64,000 nt of DNA from Edaphobacter modestus (GTDB lineage Bacteria > Acidobacteriota > Terriglobia > Terriglobales > Acidobacteriaceae): positions 2,790,001-2,854,000 of the forward strand of contig NZ_SHKW01000001.1 of assembly GCF_004217555.1 (NCBI RefSeq), written 5' to 3'. Of this stretch, positions 41,878 to 49,957 are shown piece by piece. The first letter of the stretch is position 1, and each line of letters starts with the position of its first letter. Below the pieces are notes generated by a model. It had not been told where the DNA came from. It worked only from the letters and a program-made list of their open reading frames with translations, and ran no database searches. The position numbers were made by a program, and so were the translations under genes.

Positions 41878-43461
41878 TTAGGCTTCGGGCGAGTAAAACT
41901 CACTTCGCTTTCGGCTGTAGAAGACATACACCACCAGTCCCACGACCAGCCACACGAAGAATCGCAGCCAGGTCTTCACGGGAAGACCGGCCATCAGCAG
42001 AATGCAGAAGGCGATGCTGAGAACCGGAACAACCGGCCCCAGCGGCACCCGGAACCCGCGATAGCGCTCCGGTTGCCGGGCCCGCAGCACCAGAACACCC
42101 ACCGACACCAGGACAAACGCAAACAGGGTGCCGATGTTCGACATCTCTGCAAACGTGCCTACGTCAAACAAACCCGCGGGAATCGCCACCAGGAAACCCG
42201 CCACCCACGTCGCGAAGGCCGGTGTCCTGAATCTCGGATGCACCTTGCTGAACGCCTTCGGCAGCAGACCATCGCGCGACATCGCGAACCACACGCGGGC
42301 CTGACCCAGCTGAAAGACCAGGATGGACGAGATCATTCCGATGATCGCGCCCAGCAGCACCGCCAGCCGTACCCAATGAAGGCTGTGCCCGCCCGGCAGC
42401 ATCGAGACACGCTTCAGCGCATTCACTACAGGAGCCGCATCCCCAGCCACGGTCTGCCACGGCACCATTCCAGTGAGAACGACAGCGACGCCGATATAGA
42501 GAATCGAGCAAACCACCAGTGTCGCCAGGATTCCGATAGGGACGTCCTTCTGGGGGCATCTGCACTCTTCGCTCGCCGTCGAGACCGAGTCGAAGCCGAT
42601 ATAGGTAAAAAAGATGATGGAGCCGCCGGCGAGAACTCCGCTCCAGCCGTTTGGCGAAAACGGAACGTAATTGCTGGGGTGAATGAAGCTCAGTCCAAAG
42701 AAGACGAACACCAGGATCGCCAGGATCTTGATCAGAACCATGATGTTGTTCGTCCGTGCCGACTCCCGGATTCCCCGCGCCAACACCACTGTCAGCAGCA
42801 GAACGATGAGGAACGCGGGAATGTTGAACCCCGCATGCCACCCCGGATTGTAGATGCTGTGGCCCTGGAGATCCGAGAGCCCCAGGGGCAGATACGCCGG
42901 CGAAAGCCACTGCGGCGAGATATTCAGCCCCAGCCAGTCCAGCAGATCGACGACATGCGCGGCGAATCCCACGCTCACGCTCATGTTGCTGAAGGCGTAC
43001 TCCAGGATCAGATCCCAGCCGATCACCCACGCCACCAACTCGCCCAGCGTCGCATAGGTGTACGTGTACGCCGATCCCGCGATGGGGATCATGCTTGCAA
43101 GCTCCGCATAACAGAGCCCCGTCAGAGCACAGACGATCGCCACCAGCACCAGTGAGATGGCCAGAGCAGGCCCTGCGCCCGGTCTTCCAGCCACGGCGCC
43201 GCTGTGGTGATGCAGGAATCCAAGGATCAGGTCGATCACCGGCGAATCGGAGACACGGACCTCCGCGGCGGGATTTCCACCGATTGCCGTCCCGATCACT
43301 GTGAAGATTCCGGAGCCGATTACGGCGCCGATTCCAAGCGCTGTGAGGCTAACCGGCCCCAGCGTCTTCTTTAGCGCGTGCTCCGGCCGCTCCGATTCAG
43401 AGATCAGCTTGTCGATCGATTTGGTTTTGAAGATTTGCCTGGCCAGCACCCTGCTCCTCAA
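41878..43461 (-). CDS. APC-superfamily amino acid permease (CAT-like)
   Basis: 527 residues with about 12 to 14 hydrophobic segments. TALGIGAVIGSGIFTVIGTA (first helix) is the APC substrate-binding motif, and GFDSVSTASEECRCPQKD-type helix 6 (FDSVSTASEE) matches the cationic amino acid transporter/YfnA branch. The substrate is probably one or more amino acids; purine nucleoside transport, which the downstream add gene might suggest, has no motif support. An insertion between helices 1 and 2 (about 65-85, VRVSDSPVIDLI) is seen in this branch. Confidence 0.85.
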   Translation of the reverse strand: MRSRVLARQIFKTKSIDKLISESERPEHALKKTLGPVSLTALGIGAVIGSGIFTVIGTAIGGNPAAEVRVSDSPVIDLILGFLHHHSGAVAGRPGAGPALAISLVLVAIVCALTGLCYAELASMIPIAGSAYTYTYATLGELVAWVIGWDLILEYAFSNMSVSVGFAAHVVDLLDWLGLNISPQWLSPAYLPLGLSDLQGHSIYNPGWHAGFNIPAFLIVLLLTVVLARGIRESARTNNIMVLIKILAILVFVFFGLSFIHPSNYVPFSPNGWSGVLAGGSIIFFTYIGFDSVSTASEECRCPQKDVPIGILATLVVCSILYIGVAVVLTGMVPWQTVAGDAAPVVNALKRVSMLPGGHSLHWVRLAVLLGAIIGMISSILVFQLGQARVWFAMSRDGLLPKAFSKVHPRFRTPAFATWVAGFLVAIPAGLFDVGTFAEMSNIGTLFAFVLVSVGVLVLRARQPERYRGFRVPLGPVVPVLSIAFCILLMAGLPVKTWLRFFVWLVVGLVVYVFYSRKRSEFYSPEA

Positions 43462-43606
43462 ACAGAATTGTCCGGCAGAGTCGTCCCGGACTCACCCGAG
43501 GTACAACCATATGCCTAAAGCTGGAACTGTTCGGGCGAGGAGCTACCTCCCGGGCCGGTCCGGCGTGCAACACCGTAACCGAAGCCCAGGAGGCCTCATC
43601 GATGAC

Positions 43607-43762
43607 CTAGCGCTTCGACGAACCGCGTGCGAGCTTGCGGACCTTCGCCTTGTTCGAACCGCGAGGAGTCGTCCGCTTTGCCTTCGGGGCAGCCTTCTTG
43701 CGGGCCGCACGCTTTACCTGCTTGCGCTCTGTCTTGTCTGTAATGCTCTTGGTATTTGCCAT
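43607..43762 (-). CDS. 51-residue Lys/Arg-rich basic protein
   Basis: Short ORF of 51 codons from the ATG at 43760-43762 to TAG at 43607-43609. It starts MANTKSITDKTERKQVKRAA; about 21 of the 51 residues are Lys or Arg, Ala and Thr are frequent, and there are no aromatic or Cys residues. It resembles small histone H1-like or ribosome-associated basic proteins in composition only. The unbroken composition and good codon use favour a real gene over a chance ORF. It sits between pcrA (42 bases upstream) and the APC permease on the same strand. Confidence 0.65.
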   Translation of the reverse strand: MANTKSITDKTERKQVKRAARKKAAPKAKRTTPRGSNKAKVRKLARGSSKR

Positions 43763-43804
43763 CAGTTCTTGCCAATCTCTCTTTGAAGGTAATTTCAGGG
43801 AAAC

Positions 43805-46636
43805 TTAGAGGCGCTCCAGCTGGGCAAACTTCTCCACCAGCTTCTTCACGCCATGCTGTTGAAATTGTACTGTAATCTTGGCGTCATCCCCATCTCCTTC
43901 GCGACGAAACACGGTTCCTTCTCCGTATTTCGGGTGCCGCACCCGTGTTCCCTGCTGTAAGCCTGTTTTGCCCGTCGGCTCGGCAATCTCCAGCCGGGGA
44001 CGCCCTGCCTTGGCAGCGGACTTCTGACCACGACCCGCAAAGAAGCTCGCGATATTGTCCAGCGACCCTGAGCCTCCCGCCGGAGACCTTCCCCCTGCAC
44101 GCTGTCCGGCCGCGGGCTTTGCTGCCCCGTGACCGCCGCTCTGGTCTTCGTCCTCATAGCTCCAATGCCGTTCGCCCTCCTCGCGGTCGCCGCGGCCAAA
44201 CCGGTTGGCCTTCGGGTACGGTGTGGCATACAGGCCGCTGTAATCGCCGCTGAACTGGGGACGAGCCGGCGGGCTTCCCAGGTCCTCCACCAGCCGCGAC
44301 GGCACCTCTTCGAGAAATCGCGACGCCACACTCGCCTCCGGCATATCGCTGCCGTAGCGCCGCCGATGCCGCGCCCTCGTCATCACCAGCGTGTCCATGG
44401 CGCGGGTCATGCCGACATAGCAGAGCCTCCGCTCCTCCTCCATGCCGGACGGGTCCATCATGGTACGGGCGTTTGGAAACAGGCCCTCTTCCATGCCCGC
44501 CAGAAAGACCAGCGGAAACTCCAGCCCCTTGGCGGCGTGCAGCGTCATCAGAGTCACCTTGGCCTCGGCCGAATACTGGTCGGCATCGCTCGCCAGCGCT
44601 GCGTGATCCAGAAACTCATCCAGCGTCTCGCCGCGCTCCTCCGCATCCTGAGCGGCGTTGGCAAGTTCCTTCAGGTTCTCGATCCGCGAGAAGCTCTCCG
44701 GAGTTCCTTCGTCTTCGAGCGCACGAATATAGCCGCTCCGGTCGTTCAAAAACTTGATCAGCTCCGGAAGCGTGGCTCTGCCTCCCGGCGTGCGAAACGC
44801 CGGACGCTCTCTCCCCGAACTCGCAAAAGGACTGTCCTCCTGAGCGGAGCGAAGCGCAGTCGAAGGACCCGCGGTCTTGTTTTTAGGCGAGCTCTCCTTC
44901 AGCACCACTGGTGCAAATGGATTGAAGCTCGCCGAATCGATCCCGTGCAGCTGGTCGGAATCCCGTGCATTCTCCGCTGCAATCGTCGAGATCTCTTCGC
45001 TCGGACTAAAATCGAAGGCGAAGTTGAAGCTCGTGTCGAAGTTCTCGCCTTCGCCCTCCGCCGGTTCCGAGACTTCAGGCGCATCCTCGTCCTGGGAAGC
45101 TGCGAACTCCGAAACATCGAACGAGGCATCGAACGAGACATCGCCACCTGCATCTGCGCCCACATCCTGCGTCAGCTTCTCGGCGAACTCCGCCCCCAGC
45201 ATCGCGCGCGCATCTTCTATCAGCCTTCTGAATCCCTCCAGCGCATTCAGCGTTCGCTGCGGCAGCAGCCGATCCTCGATCGCACGTGCCATCGCATCCC
45301 ACGTGCTCAGCCCCGCGCTCAGAGCCATCCGCTCCAGCGTCTCCATCGTCGTCTTGCCGATGCCGCGGGTCGGCGAGTTCACGACGCGCTGCAGCCCAAT
45401 CGAGTCATGCGGGTTCTGCACCAGCTTCAGGTAGCTCAGCAGGTCCTTCACCTCGGCGCGATCGTAGAAGCTGAACCCACCCACCATGTGGTACTGAATC
45501 TGATAACGCCGCAGGGCCTCTTCCACCAACCGCGACTGCGAGTTCGTTCGATACAGCACCGCGCACCGAGGCTCATCCTCCTGCTGTCCTGCTTCACGCA
45601 GGTAGCGCTGAATGCGGTCCGCTATAAATAACGCTTCGTTCTCGCCATCCGGAGCCTCGTAATACCCAATCAGCGATCCACCCTCGCGCGAGGTCCACAG
45701 GTTCTTGCCCTTACGCTGCGTGTTCTGCGCCACCACCGTACTCGCGCCCTCAAGAATCACCTGCGTCGAACGGTAGTTCTGTTCCAGCCGGATCGTCTTC
45801 CCGTTCGGAAAATCCTTCTCGAAGTCGAGAATGTTCTTGATGTCCGCGCCGCGCCAGCTATAGATCGACTGGTCTTCATCGCCCACGACGCACACGTTCT
45901 TCTCCGAGCCGGCGAGTAATTTCATCAGCTCATACTGCGGCCGATTCGTGTCCTGATACTCATCGATCATCACGTAGCGATATCGCCGGTTGTATCGCTC
46001 TCGTACTTCAGACGAAGACTTCAGCAGACGCACCGTCTCCAGCAACAGGTCGTCGAAATCCAGCGCATTCGCCTTCGCCAGCTCCTTGCGGTAGATCTCG
46101 AAGATATGCGCGATCTTCTCTTCCATCGGATTGGCCGAAGCGAGGAAGTACTCCTGCGGATCGATCATGTGATTCTTCGCCCAGCTGATCCGCCCCAGCG
46201 CAACCCGCGGCTTCAGACTCTTGTCGTCGATGCCGAGACGCTTCAGTGCCGTCTTCACGACTGCCTGCTGATCCTGCTCGTCATAGATGGCGAAGCTCTT
46301 CGTCAATCCCACACCATTGACACGCAGGGCCTCGATGTCTCGCCGCAGAACACGCACGCAGAAGCTGTGAAACGTTGCAAGCGTCGGCTTTGCCAGCGTC
46401 GTATGACCGAGAATCTTGTCGACGCGCTCAGCCATCTCCTTTGCAGCTTTGTTTGTGAAGGTGACGGCAAGAATTGCATCCGCGGGCACGCCGCGCTCTT
46501 CAATCAGGTAGGCGATTCGGTGCGTGACGACTCTCGTCTTGCCGCTACCCGCACCCGCAAGCAGCAGCACCGGACCATCCACCGTGCGAATCCCCTCCTG
46601 CTGCTGAGGATTCATATTCTCTAAAAGACGACTCAA
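43805..46636 (-). CDS. pcrA: UvrD/PcrA-type superfamily 1 DNA helicase
   Basis: 943 residues; 3'-5' helicase for repair and replication-fork clearing. Walker A GAGSGKTRVVTHRIAYL near the N-terminus (about 30-46), DEYQDTNRPQYELM (motif II), GDEDQSIYSWRGAD (motif III), LEQNYRST (motif IV), LMTLHAAKGLEFPLVFLAG (motif V) and VGMTRA (motif VI) are all present. The C-terminus (KYGEGTVFRREG) has the PcrA/UvrD Tudor-like domain. It is about 200 residues longer than typical: an acidic Ser/Phe/Asp/Glu-rich insert fills about 490-620 in the 2B region and contains the translation of a REP-like repeat. Confidence 0.93.
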   Translation of the reverse strand: MSRLLENMNPQQQEGIRTVDGPVLLLAGAGSGKTRVVTHRIAYLIEERGVPADAILAVTFTNKAAKEMAERVDKILGHTTLAKPTLATFHSFCVRVLRRDIEALRVNGVGLTKSFAIYDEQDQQAVVKTALKRLGIDDKSLKPRVALGRISWAKNHMIDPQEYFLASANPMEEKIAHIFEIYRKELAKANALDFDDLLLETVRLLKSSSEVRERYNRRYRYVMIDEYQDTNRPQYELMKLLAGSEKNVCVVGDEDQSIYSWRGADIKNILDFEKDFPNGKTIRLEQNYRSTQVILEGASTVVAQNTQRKGKNLWTSREGGSLIGYYEAPDGENEALFIADRIQRYLREAGQQEDEPRCAVLYRTNSQSRLVEEALRRYQIQYHMVGGFSFYDRAEVKDLLSYLKLVQNPHDSIGLQRVVNSPTRGIGKTTMETLERMALSAGLSTWDAMARAIEDRLLPQRTLNALEGFRRLIEDARAMLGAEFAEKLTQDVGADAGGDVSFDASFDVSEFAASQDEDAPEVSEPAEGEGENFDTSFNFAFDFSPSEEISTIAAENARDSDQLHGIDSASFNPFAPVVLKESSPKNKTAGPSTALRSAQEDSPFASSGRERPAFRTPGGRATLPELIKFLNDRSGYIRALEDEGTPESFSRIENLKELANAAQDAEERGETLDEFLDHAALASDADQYSAEAKVTLMTLHAAKGLEFPLVFLAGMEEGLFPNARTMMDPSGMEEERRLCYVGMTRAMDTLVMTRARHRRRYGSDMPEASVASRFLEEVPSRLVEDLGSPPARPQFSGDYSGLYATPYPKANRFGRGDREEGERHWSYEDEDQSGGHGAAKPAAGQRAGGRSPAGGSGSLDNIASFFAGRGQKSAAKAGRPRLEIAEPTGKTGLQQGTRVRHPKYGEGTVFRREGDGDDAKITVQFQQHGVKKLVEKFAQLERL
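44834..44869. repeat. REP-like repeat inside pcrA
   Basis: 36 bases whose minus-strand core reads CTTCGACTGCGCTTCGCTCC then GCTCAGGA. This imperfectly palindromic motif resembles repeats that I recall as common between genes in acidobacterial genomes. Here it is in frame in pcrA and is translated as PSTALRSAQED within the acidic insert. Confidence 0.7.
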
Positions 46637-46841
46637 TTTGATACACGCTCCATCTCAATTTTAACCTTCTCGAGACATTCACACCTCGCATGAGCTGTCC
46701 GTCCCTATTTCCACCCGGTTCGTCACTTACATAAGTCTCCGGGAACTTCTGTGAGTCCAATGCGTATCGACATTCGAAGAGCTTTCTGAACCATGGCAGC
46801 AAGCTCATCGGTCGTAACGCAGTACTACCGGGAGCTAAAAG

Positions 46842-47180
46842 ATGAATTACCGTAAATTTGTTGCAGCCACTGTCGTCGCCGCCTCTTCCCTCCTTGCATC
46901 GCCTGCGGTCTACGCTGTAACCAGCGTGCATTCGCCTGTCCTGGCGATGTTTGGCAAATCGAAGACCATCAAGCTCACCTTCCTGAATGACTCCACCGCC
47001 CCTATCGAAGTAAAGGCCGGCGAACAAGTCATCAAGCTCGAAGCGGGCAAGCCTGTCACCGTCGATCTCACACCAGGCACCCGTGTCGTCTCCGCGACTG
47101 CTACACCCACGCACGAAGCCGGGACCCTCATCGCCGAGATCACCAACGCACTGAACGGCGCGACCATTCACATCAAGTAA
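46842..47180 (+). CDS. Small secreted hypothetical protein
   Basis: 112 residues. Signal peptide about 1-25 (KFVAATVVAASSLLASPAVYA). The mature part has alternating hydrophobic/polar strands (KTIKLTFLNDS, IEVKAGEQVIKLE, GKPVTVDL) suggesting one small beta-sandwich or beta-barrel domain, with one long repeat-like pattern of IEVK/VIKL. No Cys, no lipobox, no anchor. I recognise no named family. A plain ribosome site (GGGAGCTAAAAG) precedes the ATG. Confidence 0.7.
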   Translation: MNYRKFVAATVVAASSLLASPAVYAVTSVHSPVLAMFGKSKTIKLTFLNDSTAPIEVKAGEQVIKLEAGKPVTVDLTPGTRVVSATATPTHEAGTLIAEITNALNGATIHIK

Positions 47181-47315
47181 CACACATCCGAGATATTCCC
47201 CATCCGGCCTTTGAGGCGGCGTCCCATTCAGGGCATCGCCTCAAGGGCCGCAATTCCGTTTTGGCACCTTTCTCTGTTCACACTTCCGGCATGGCAGCTT
47301 GATATCCTTAATACC

Positions 47316-47870
47316 GTGATCCGGAATGCAGCAATCTTCTGCGCCTCCTCCAACGGCGCCAGCCCCATCTATCGCGAGGCGGCGATCGAGCTTGGCCGTG
47401 CTCTCGCCCAGCAGAGCATCGGCATTATCTATGGCGGAGCCAACGTAGGCCTGATGCAGGCCGTCGCAGAGGCCTCCCTTCTGCATGGAGGACGAGTCGT
47501 AGGTGTCATCCCTGAGGTTCTTGTCGATCTCGAAGTCGCTCACCGCGGCCTCACCGAACTCCACATCACCACCAACATGCATACCCGCAAGGCCATGATG
47601 GGAGAGTTAGCCGACGCATTCCTCGTCCTGCCGGGCGGCTTCGGCACGTTTGAAGAGATGTTCGAGGTTCTTACCTGGCAGGCTCTGCGCCTGCACCAGA
47701 AGCCCGTCGTCCTCATCAACATCAACGGCTTCTACGACAAGCTGCTCGACTTCCTCGATCACTGCGTCGCCGAAGGCGTCCTGAAACCTCATGCCCGCGC
47801 GAGTCTTCGAATCGTCTCGTCGGTCGACGAAGTCTTTCCTCTACTCGCAGCTCACCAGATCGGCAGCTAA
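47316..47870 (+). CDS. LOG-family (TIGR00730) nucleotide phosphoribohydrolase
   Basis: 184 residues from the GTG at 47316; an in-frame TTG 105 bases upstream gives a non-family extension. The LOG signature PGGFGTFEE is at 106-114 and the Rossmann-like GGANVGLM at 40-47. Family members release a base from nucleoside 5'-monophosphates (cytokinin-activating type in plants, AMP or CMP/IMP hydrolysis in bacteria). Convergent with the DUF971 gene, 15 bases apart. Confidence 0.85.
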   Translation: MIRNAAIFCASSNGASPIYREAAIELGRALAQQSIGIIYGGANVGLMQAVAEASLLHGGRVVGVIPEVLVDLEVAHRGLTELHITTNMHTRKAMMGELADAFLVLPGGFGTFEEMFEVLTWQALRLHQKPVVLININGFYDKLLDFLDHCVAEGVLKPHARASLRIVSSVDEVFPLLAAHQIGS

Positions 47871-47885
47871 CCCCTATCGGAAGAG

Positions 47886-48311
47886 TCAGGACTTCGCCAG
47901 GCAAGCCTCGCACTGGCACACCCGTCGCAGGTACTCCCACGAGTAGATCCCGCTCTCGTGCCCATCGCTCCACTTGAACTTCACCGCATAGTTCCCCGTT
48001 GGAATAACCTCGAGAGGCCGCACCGGGGCCTCGTACATGGGCAGCAGTGTCTGAGGTTTCGGCTTCGCCTCTCCCAGCTTGCGTCCGCTGTGCTCGCGTT
48101 CTTCATGGCACGTCGCGCATGGACACCCATGTCGCAGCCAGTGAAAGCTCCACTGGCTTTTGTGTCCATCCTTCCAGTCGATCTCGACCCCGGTTCCCTC
48201 TGTCTTATACACACGAACCTTCGCCGGAGTGACGGCTTCGATCGGAAGCCGCTGCTCCGGCGCCTGCGCTGCCTGTTCCGCACTTACGAACCTGATTCCC
48301 TCGTGACTCAT
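47886..48311 (-). CDS. DUF971 (GBBH-like) domain protein
   Basis: 141 residues. Core DUF971 pattern: IDWKDGHKSQWSFHWLRHGC (44-63) with the CPCATCHEER cysteine cluster (63-72) and a second Cys pair VCQCEAC near the C-terminus. The cysteines suggest a metal site. Homologous domains occur at the N-terminus of gamma-butyrobetaine hydroxylase and in Fe-S-assembly-linked proteins, but the role here is unknown. It lies 28 bases after the TauE/SafE gene on the same strand. Confidence 0.85.
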   Translation of the reverse strand: MSHEGIRFVSAEQAAQAPEQRLPIEAVTPAKVRVYKTEGTGVEIDWKDGHKSQWSFHWLRHGCPCATCHEEREHSGRKLGEAKPKPQTLLPMYEAPVRPLEVIPTGNYAVKFKWSDGHESGIYSWEYLRRVCQCEACLAKS

Positions 48312-48339
48312 GCCGCAACCTCGTTCCGCGCCAGCCTTA

Positions 48340-49119
48340 TCATCCGTTTCTCCAGAAAAAATACGCGGCCATCGCGCATCCCGTCACGACGACAATGGCT
48401 CGCAGCACGCTCGGATTCATCCTCCGCGCATACTGTGCCCCCACATAGCCTCCTGCACCGGCCAGCAGCATCGACACCACGCAATACTTCCACACCACAG
48501 CTCCGCTGGCGATAAACGTTACGACAGCGCACAGATTCGAAAGGCACGCCGCCAGCACCTTCAGCGAGTTCAACGTGTTCATCTCCTCGACGCCGAACAG
48601 CGCAAGCGCCGTCATGATCAGAAATCCCGCACCTGCGCCGAAATAGCCGATATAGAAGCAAACCGGTAGCAGCGCAAGAAACAACGGCATGGCCGCAATC
48701 TTTCTCTCCGCATGAGGCACCGTCGACCGACGCCTCAGCCATCGGGATACCGGTCCGCTCAACCCGAATAACAACGAAGCGGTCAAAAGAAGCCACGGAA
48801 CCATCCGGAGAAACGTAACCTGGCCCGTATGCAACAGCAGGATGGCCCCGCCTACGCCTCCTGCCACCGAGGCTCCACAGACCGCCGGCAGCAGGTCGCG
48901 CCTCAGATCGTTGCGAAGCGCGGCCACCGACGTCAGCTGTCCCGGCCATAGAGCTACCGTGTTCGTCGCGTTGGCCTGAATGGGAAGCACCCCTACCCCC
49001 AGCATTGCGGGGAACGACAAAAACGATCCGCCTCCAGCCATGGCATTCATCACCCCGGCGACCGAGGATGCCGCGACCAATCTCACGTACGGCCAGTGCG
49101 AACTCAATTCGGAAAGCAT
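48340..49119 (-). CDS. TauE/SafE (DUF81) family membrane transporter
   Basis: 259 residues from the ATG at 49117-49119; this start follows GGAAG at suitable spacing, while a 38-residue Arg/Cys-rich upstream extension is non-family and overlaps the OppF gene region. About eight hydrophobic helices. GVMNAMAGGGSFLSFPAML (about 21-39) and NATNTVALWPGQL (about 49-61) match the family's two pore-lining glycine/asparagine motifs, and the second half repeats the pattern (GYFGAGAGFLIMTAL). Substrate is probably a sulfite, sulfoacetate or organosulfur anion, by family only. Confidence 0.85.
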   Translation of the reverse strand: MLSELSSHWPYVRLVAASSVAGVMNAMAGGGSFLSFPAMLGVGVLPIQANATNTVALWPGQLTSVAALRNDLRRDLLPAVCGASVAGGVGGAILLLHTGQVTFLRMVPWLLLTASLLFGLSGPVSRWLRRRSTVPHAERKIAAMPLFLALLPVCFYIGYFGAGAGFLIMTALALFGVEEMNTLNSLKVLAACLSNLCAVVTFIASGAVVWKYCVVSMLLAGAGGYVGAQYARRMNPSVLRAIVVVTGCAMAAYFFWRNG

Positions 49120-49171
49120 CCATCTTCCATTGTATCGGCTCGCCCTGTATCTGCTGGCCCGGCTGCGTTCC

Positions 49172-49957
49172 TTACAGCCGCATCTCCGGAGTCGCTCCAA
49201 GCAACTCTCGCGTATACGCCTCCCTCGGCGCATCGCACACCTGCTCGCACTCCCCCAGCTCCACTAGGCGCCCTCGCTGCATCACCGCCACGCGATCGCA
49301 CAGGTATCGCACCAGCGGCATCGAGTGAGAGATAAAGAGATAGGTCAGCCCATACCTCTGTTGCAGCTCCCGCAGCAGATTCACCACCTGCGCCCCCACG
49401 CTCACATCCAGGGCGCTCACCGGCTCGTCCAGCACTACAAACTCCGGCCGCAGCGCCAGCGCGCGGGCTATATTTATCCTCTGCCTCTGTCCCCCGCTGA
49501 ACTCATGCGGGAACCTCAGGAGCGCACTCCCATCCAGTCCCACCTCGGCCAGCATCTCCTCCAGCCGCTCTCTCCCGCAGCGTTCTCCGTGAATTGCAAA
49601 CGGCTCCGCAAGAATCTCCTTCACTCTCATTCGCGGATTCAACGCTGCATAAGGATCCTGAAACACCACCTGCATCCGTCGTCGCAGAGCCCGCATCTGG
49701 CTCGCCCGCGCCACCAGCAGATCACGGCCGTCATACGTCACCTCGCCTGCCGTGGGCTCCACCAGCCGCAGCAGCATCCGCGCTACAGTACTCTTTCCCG
49801 ATCCCGACTCGCCCACCAGGCCCAGCGTCTCTCCCCGCCCGATCGTGAACGACACGTCATCCACCACGCGCGCGCCCGCGCCGTACTCCTTCACCAGCCC
49901 CCGCGCCTCAACCAGCGTGTTCTCGCCTCTCATACCCCTGTCCATGCACTCCTTCAA
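49172..49957 (-). CDS. OppF/DppF-type ABC transporter ATP-binding protein, orphan
   Basis: 261 residues. Walker [10 protein letters not shown] at 49-57, Q-loop VVFQDP, signature FSGGQ at 153-157, Walker B VVLDEP at 174-179 and the H-loop His211. It matches the C-terminal half ATPases of peptide/nickel transporters. No permease or substrate-binding gene is adjacent. Its ATG overlaps the amidase stop by 4 bases, so translation is coupled to that secreted enzyme. It might supply energy to a remote permease that takes up amidase products. Confidence 0.88.
   Translation of the reverse strand: MKECMDRGMRGENTLVEARGLVKEYGAGARVVDDVSFTIGRGETLGLVGESGSGKSTVARMLLRLVEPTAGEVTYDGRDLLVARASQMRALRRRMQVVFQDPYAALNPRMRVKEILAEPFAIHGERCGRERLEEMLAEVGLDGSALLRFPHEFSGGQRQRINIARALALRPEFVVLDEPVSALDVSVGAQVVNLLRELQQRYGLTYLFISHSMPLVRYLCDRVAVMQRGRLVELGECEQVCDAPREAYTRELLGATPEMRL

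Noticed and set aside
48308..49123. Frame overlapping the TauE/SafE gene
   Set aside because: Same-strand shadow in another phase with Gly/Arg-rich composition; the membrane-protein frame matches the family.
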